A stretch of DNA of 6,528 bases from an uncultured Porphyromonadaceae bacterium. GTDB lineage: Bacteria; Bacteroidota; Bacteroidia; Bacteroidales; Muribaculaceae. Below the pieces are notes generated by a model. It was not told the origin of the DNA and did no database searches. It saw only the letters and a program-made list of their open reading frames with translations. Location of the stretch: NCBI GenBank assembly GCA_947175715.1, contig CAMWOD010000064.1:1-6528 (forward strand), read 5' to 3'. Shown here piece by piece: positions 5,715 through 6,528 of the stretch. Position 1 is the stretch's first letter. Each line of letters starts with the position of its first letter. The position numbers and the translations under genes were made by a program.

Positions 5715-6528
5715 TCAAGGTTGTATTATCTCAACATCTTTCAGATAGATACTCGAGGCATTGTGCAGCGAAGCCTCGTTGAGTTTATCCATATTGTTGA
5801 TTACATTGGCGAAGCTCTTGCTAAAATTGGGCACGAAGTTACGGTTGCCACCAGCATTAAGACGCTCGAGCACCGTGGCCATAGTCACCTGCTCGGGAGG
5901 AATGGCACTCTGCAGGCCCAACTCCGCTCCCTTATCATCGAGAAGCACGCGGTCGAGCAATCCCACTGAAATCATGCTGTTGGTAACCTCCGATATCAGT
6001 CGGGCGGGTATACGGTATTTCACAGCAAATCCGTGTTCGGTCAACGGCTTCTCACCGCTGAGAAACCTCTGTACCACTACAGTCATCACCGCCATAGCTA
6101 TCTGACGGCGGTAGTTGAGCGACATGCGTTGAATCTGCTCGTTGAAGCTGAACTGGAATATATTTTGCGATGAATAGCACACCACAGCACCCGACAGTGT
6201 CACCACCCATGCCAGCTGTGCCCATACCAGGAATAGCGGGAGGAACGCCACCGAACCGTAGATGGCATTATACTTAGCCACATACACTTGTCCTGACACA
6301 AAAGCCCACTGCAATATCACAAATGCCGTGCCCGCTATACATCCGGCCAGCAGAGCGTTGGTTAACTTCACCTTGGTGTTGGGAATGAGCAGATATGTAC
6401 CGGCAAAGAAGATCCAAGTGAGCACTATCGAGGCTCCATCGAGCATCCACGATATAGCCGGTGTAAGGAAGTTGAACGGCAGTAACTTTTGCATCGCCGT
6501 CGACATAAATATGGTCAAACCATTGGAA
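5715..6528 (-). CDS. YihY/UPF0761 family inner-membrane protein, 5' end outside window
   Basis: The frame is open from the window's right edge to the TGA at 5715-5717, giving 270 visible residues. The family was once called RNase BN (rbn), but that activity belongs to another protein; YihY's role is unsettled. In the visible part, three membrane stretches appear at about 28-48, 56-77 and 91-118. They bracket the family signature YLLIPNTKVKLTNALLAG (about 45-62) and YGSVAFLPLFLVWAQLAW (about 90-107). Several N-terminal helices must lie beyond the edge. The last 150 or so residues are soluble; RRQIAMAVM to about VGLLDRVLLDD resembles a winged helix (region 5919-6113), with IPARLISEVTNSMISVGLL as its helix-turn-helix part. 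The C-terminus is polar and Asn/Ser-rich. A TTG at 6516-6518 is in frame but is not the likely start, because the signature helices need more N-terminal sequence. It is probably cotranscribed with ridA. Confidence 0.88.
   Translation of the reverse strand, partial: SNGLTIFMSTAMQKLLPFNFLTPAISWMLDGASIVLTWIFFAGTYLLIPNTKVKLTNALLAGCIAGTAFVILQWAFVSGQVYVAKYNAIYGSVAFLPLFLVWAQLAWVVTLSGAVVCYSSQNIFQFSFNEQIQRMSLNYRRQIAMAVMTVVVQRFLSGEKPLTEHGFAVKYRIPARLISEVTNSMISVGLLDRVLLDDKGAELGLQSAIPPEQVTMATVLERLNAGGNRNFVPNFSKSFANVINNMDKLNEASLHNASSIYLKDVEIIQP

Noticed and set aside
5680..5718. N-terminal extension of RidA to a TTG at 5718
   Set aside because: The extra 13 residues are not family-like, start at a rare TTG and overlap the yihY stop, while the ATG at 5677-5679 gives the normal 124-residue protein.
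1..6528. Search by eye for CRISPR repeats, tRNA/rRNA genes, insertion sequence ends or phage genes
   Set aside because: No regularly spaced repeats, transposase-like frame, cloverleaf or rRNA-like sequence was seen, and coding genes fill nearly all of the window.

Overview
The window looks like chromosome of a gut-type Bacteroidales bacterium, plausibly Muribaculaceae or a relative. The evidence is protein style (a 291-residue Bacteroidetes-type uridine phosphorylase, a split ChrA pair, a YihY protein with a soluble tail, a FolC with DTGHN), Bacteroidetes-type promoter boxes (TTTG about 19 bases before TAnnTTTG), and a general lack of Shine-Dalgarno sequences. The assignment rests on recognition, not on a search.

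Layout from left to right. The left edge holds the C-terminal 61 codons of a plus-strand HTH (XRE/HigA-like) protein, probably the antitoxin of a type II toxin-antitoxin pair whose toxin would lie outside the window. It is followed by a short spacer with a perfect 10-bp stem hairpin, convergent with the next gene. A minus-strand block then runs from 2765 down to 297: hotdog acyl-CoA thioesterase, then dprA (13-bp gap), then a uridine/nucleoside phosphorylase (68-bp gap with its own candidate promoter). A 66 to 93 bp divergent control region separates this block from a tightly packed plus-strand operon. That operon consists of two half-size chromate-transporter (ChrA) subunits overlapping by 4 bp, then folC after a single base. 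folC converges, with only 10 bp between stop codons, on a minus-strand pair at the right edge: a YihY-family membrane protein (5' end beyond the window) followed downstream by ridA.

How the genes work together. Most are household functions: folate polyglutamylation, removal of reactive enamine/imine, pyrimidine nucleoside salvage, uptake and recombination of single-stranded DNA, and acyl-CoA hydrolysis. The two ChrA halves almost certainly act as one heteromeric inner-membrane anion transporter. No mobile element, CRISPR array, tRNA or rRNA is visible, and no gap exceeds 300 bases. I found no convincing undescribed system. The points most worth a second look are the overlapping divergent promoters that make the longest chrA reading frame start inside a promoter box, the chrA-chrA-folC coupling with a strong Shine-Dalgarno, the different conserved loops of the two ChrA halves, the hairpin/G-rich element after the HTH gene, and the winged-helix-like tail on YihY.
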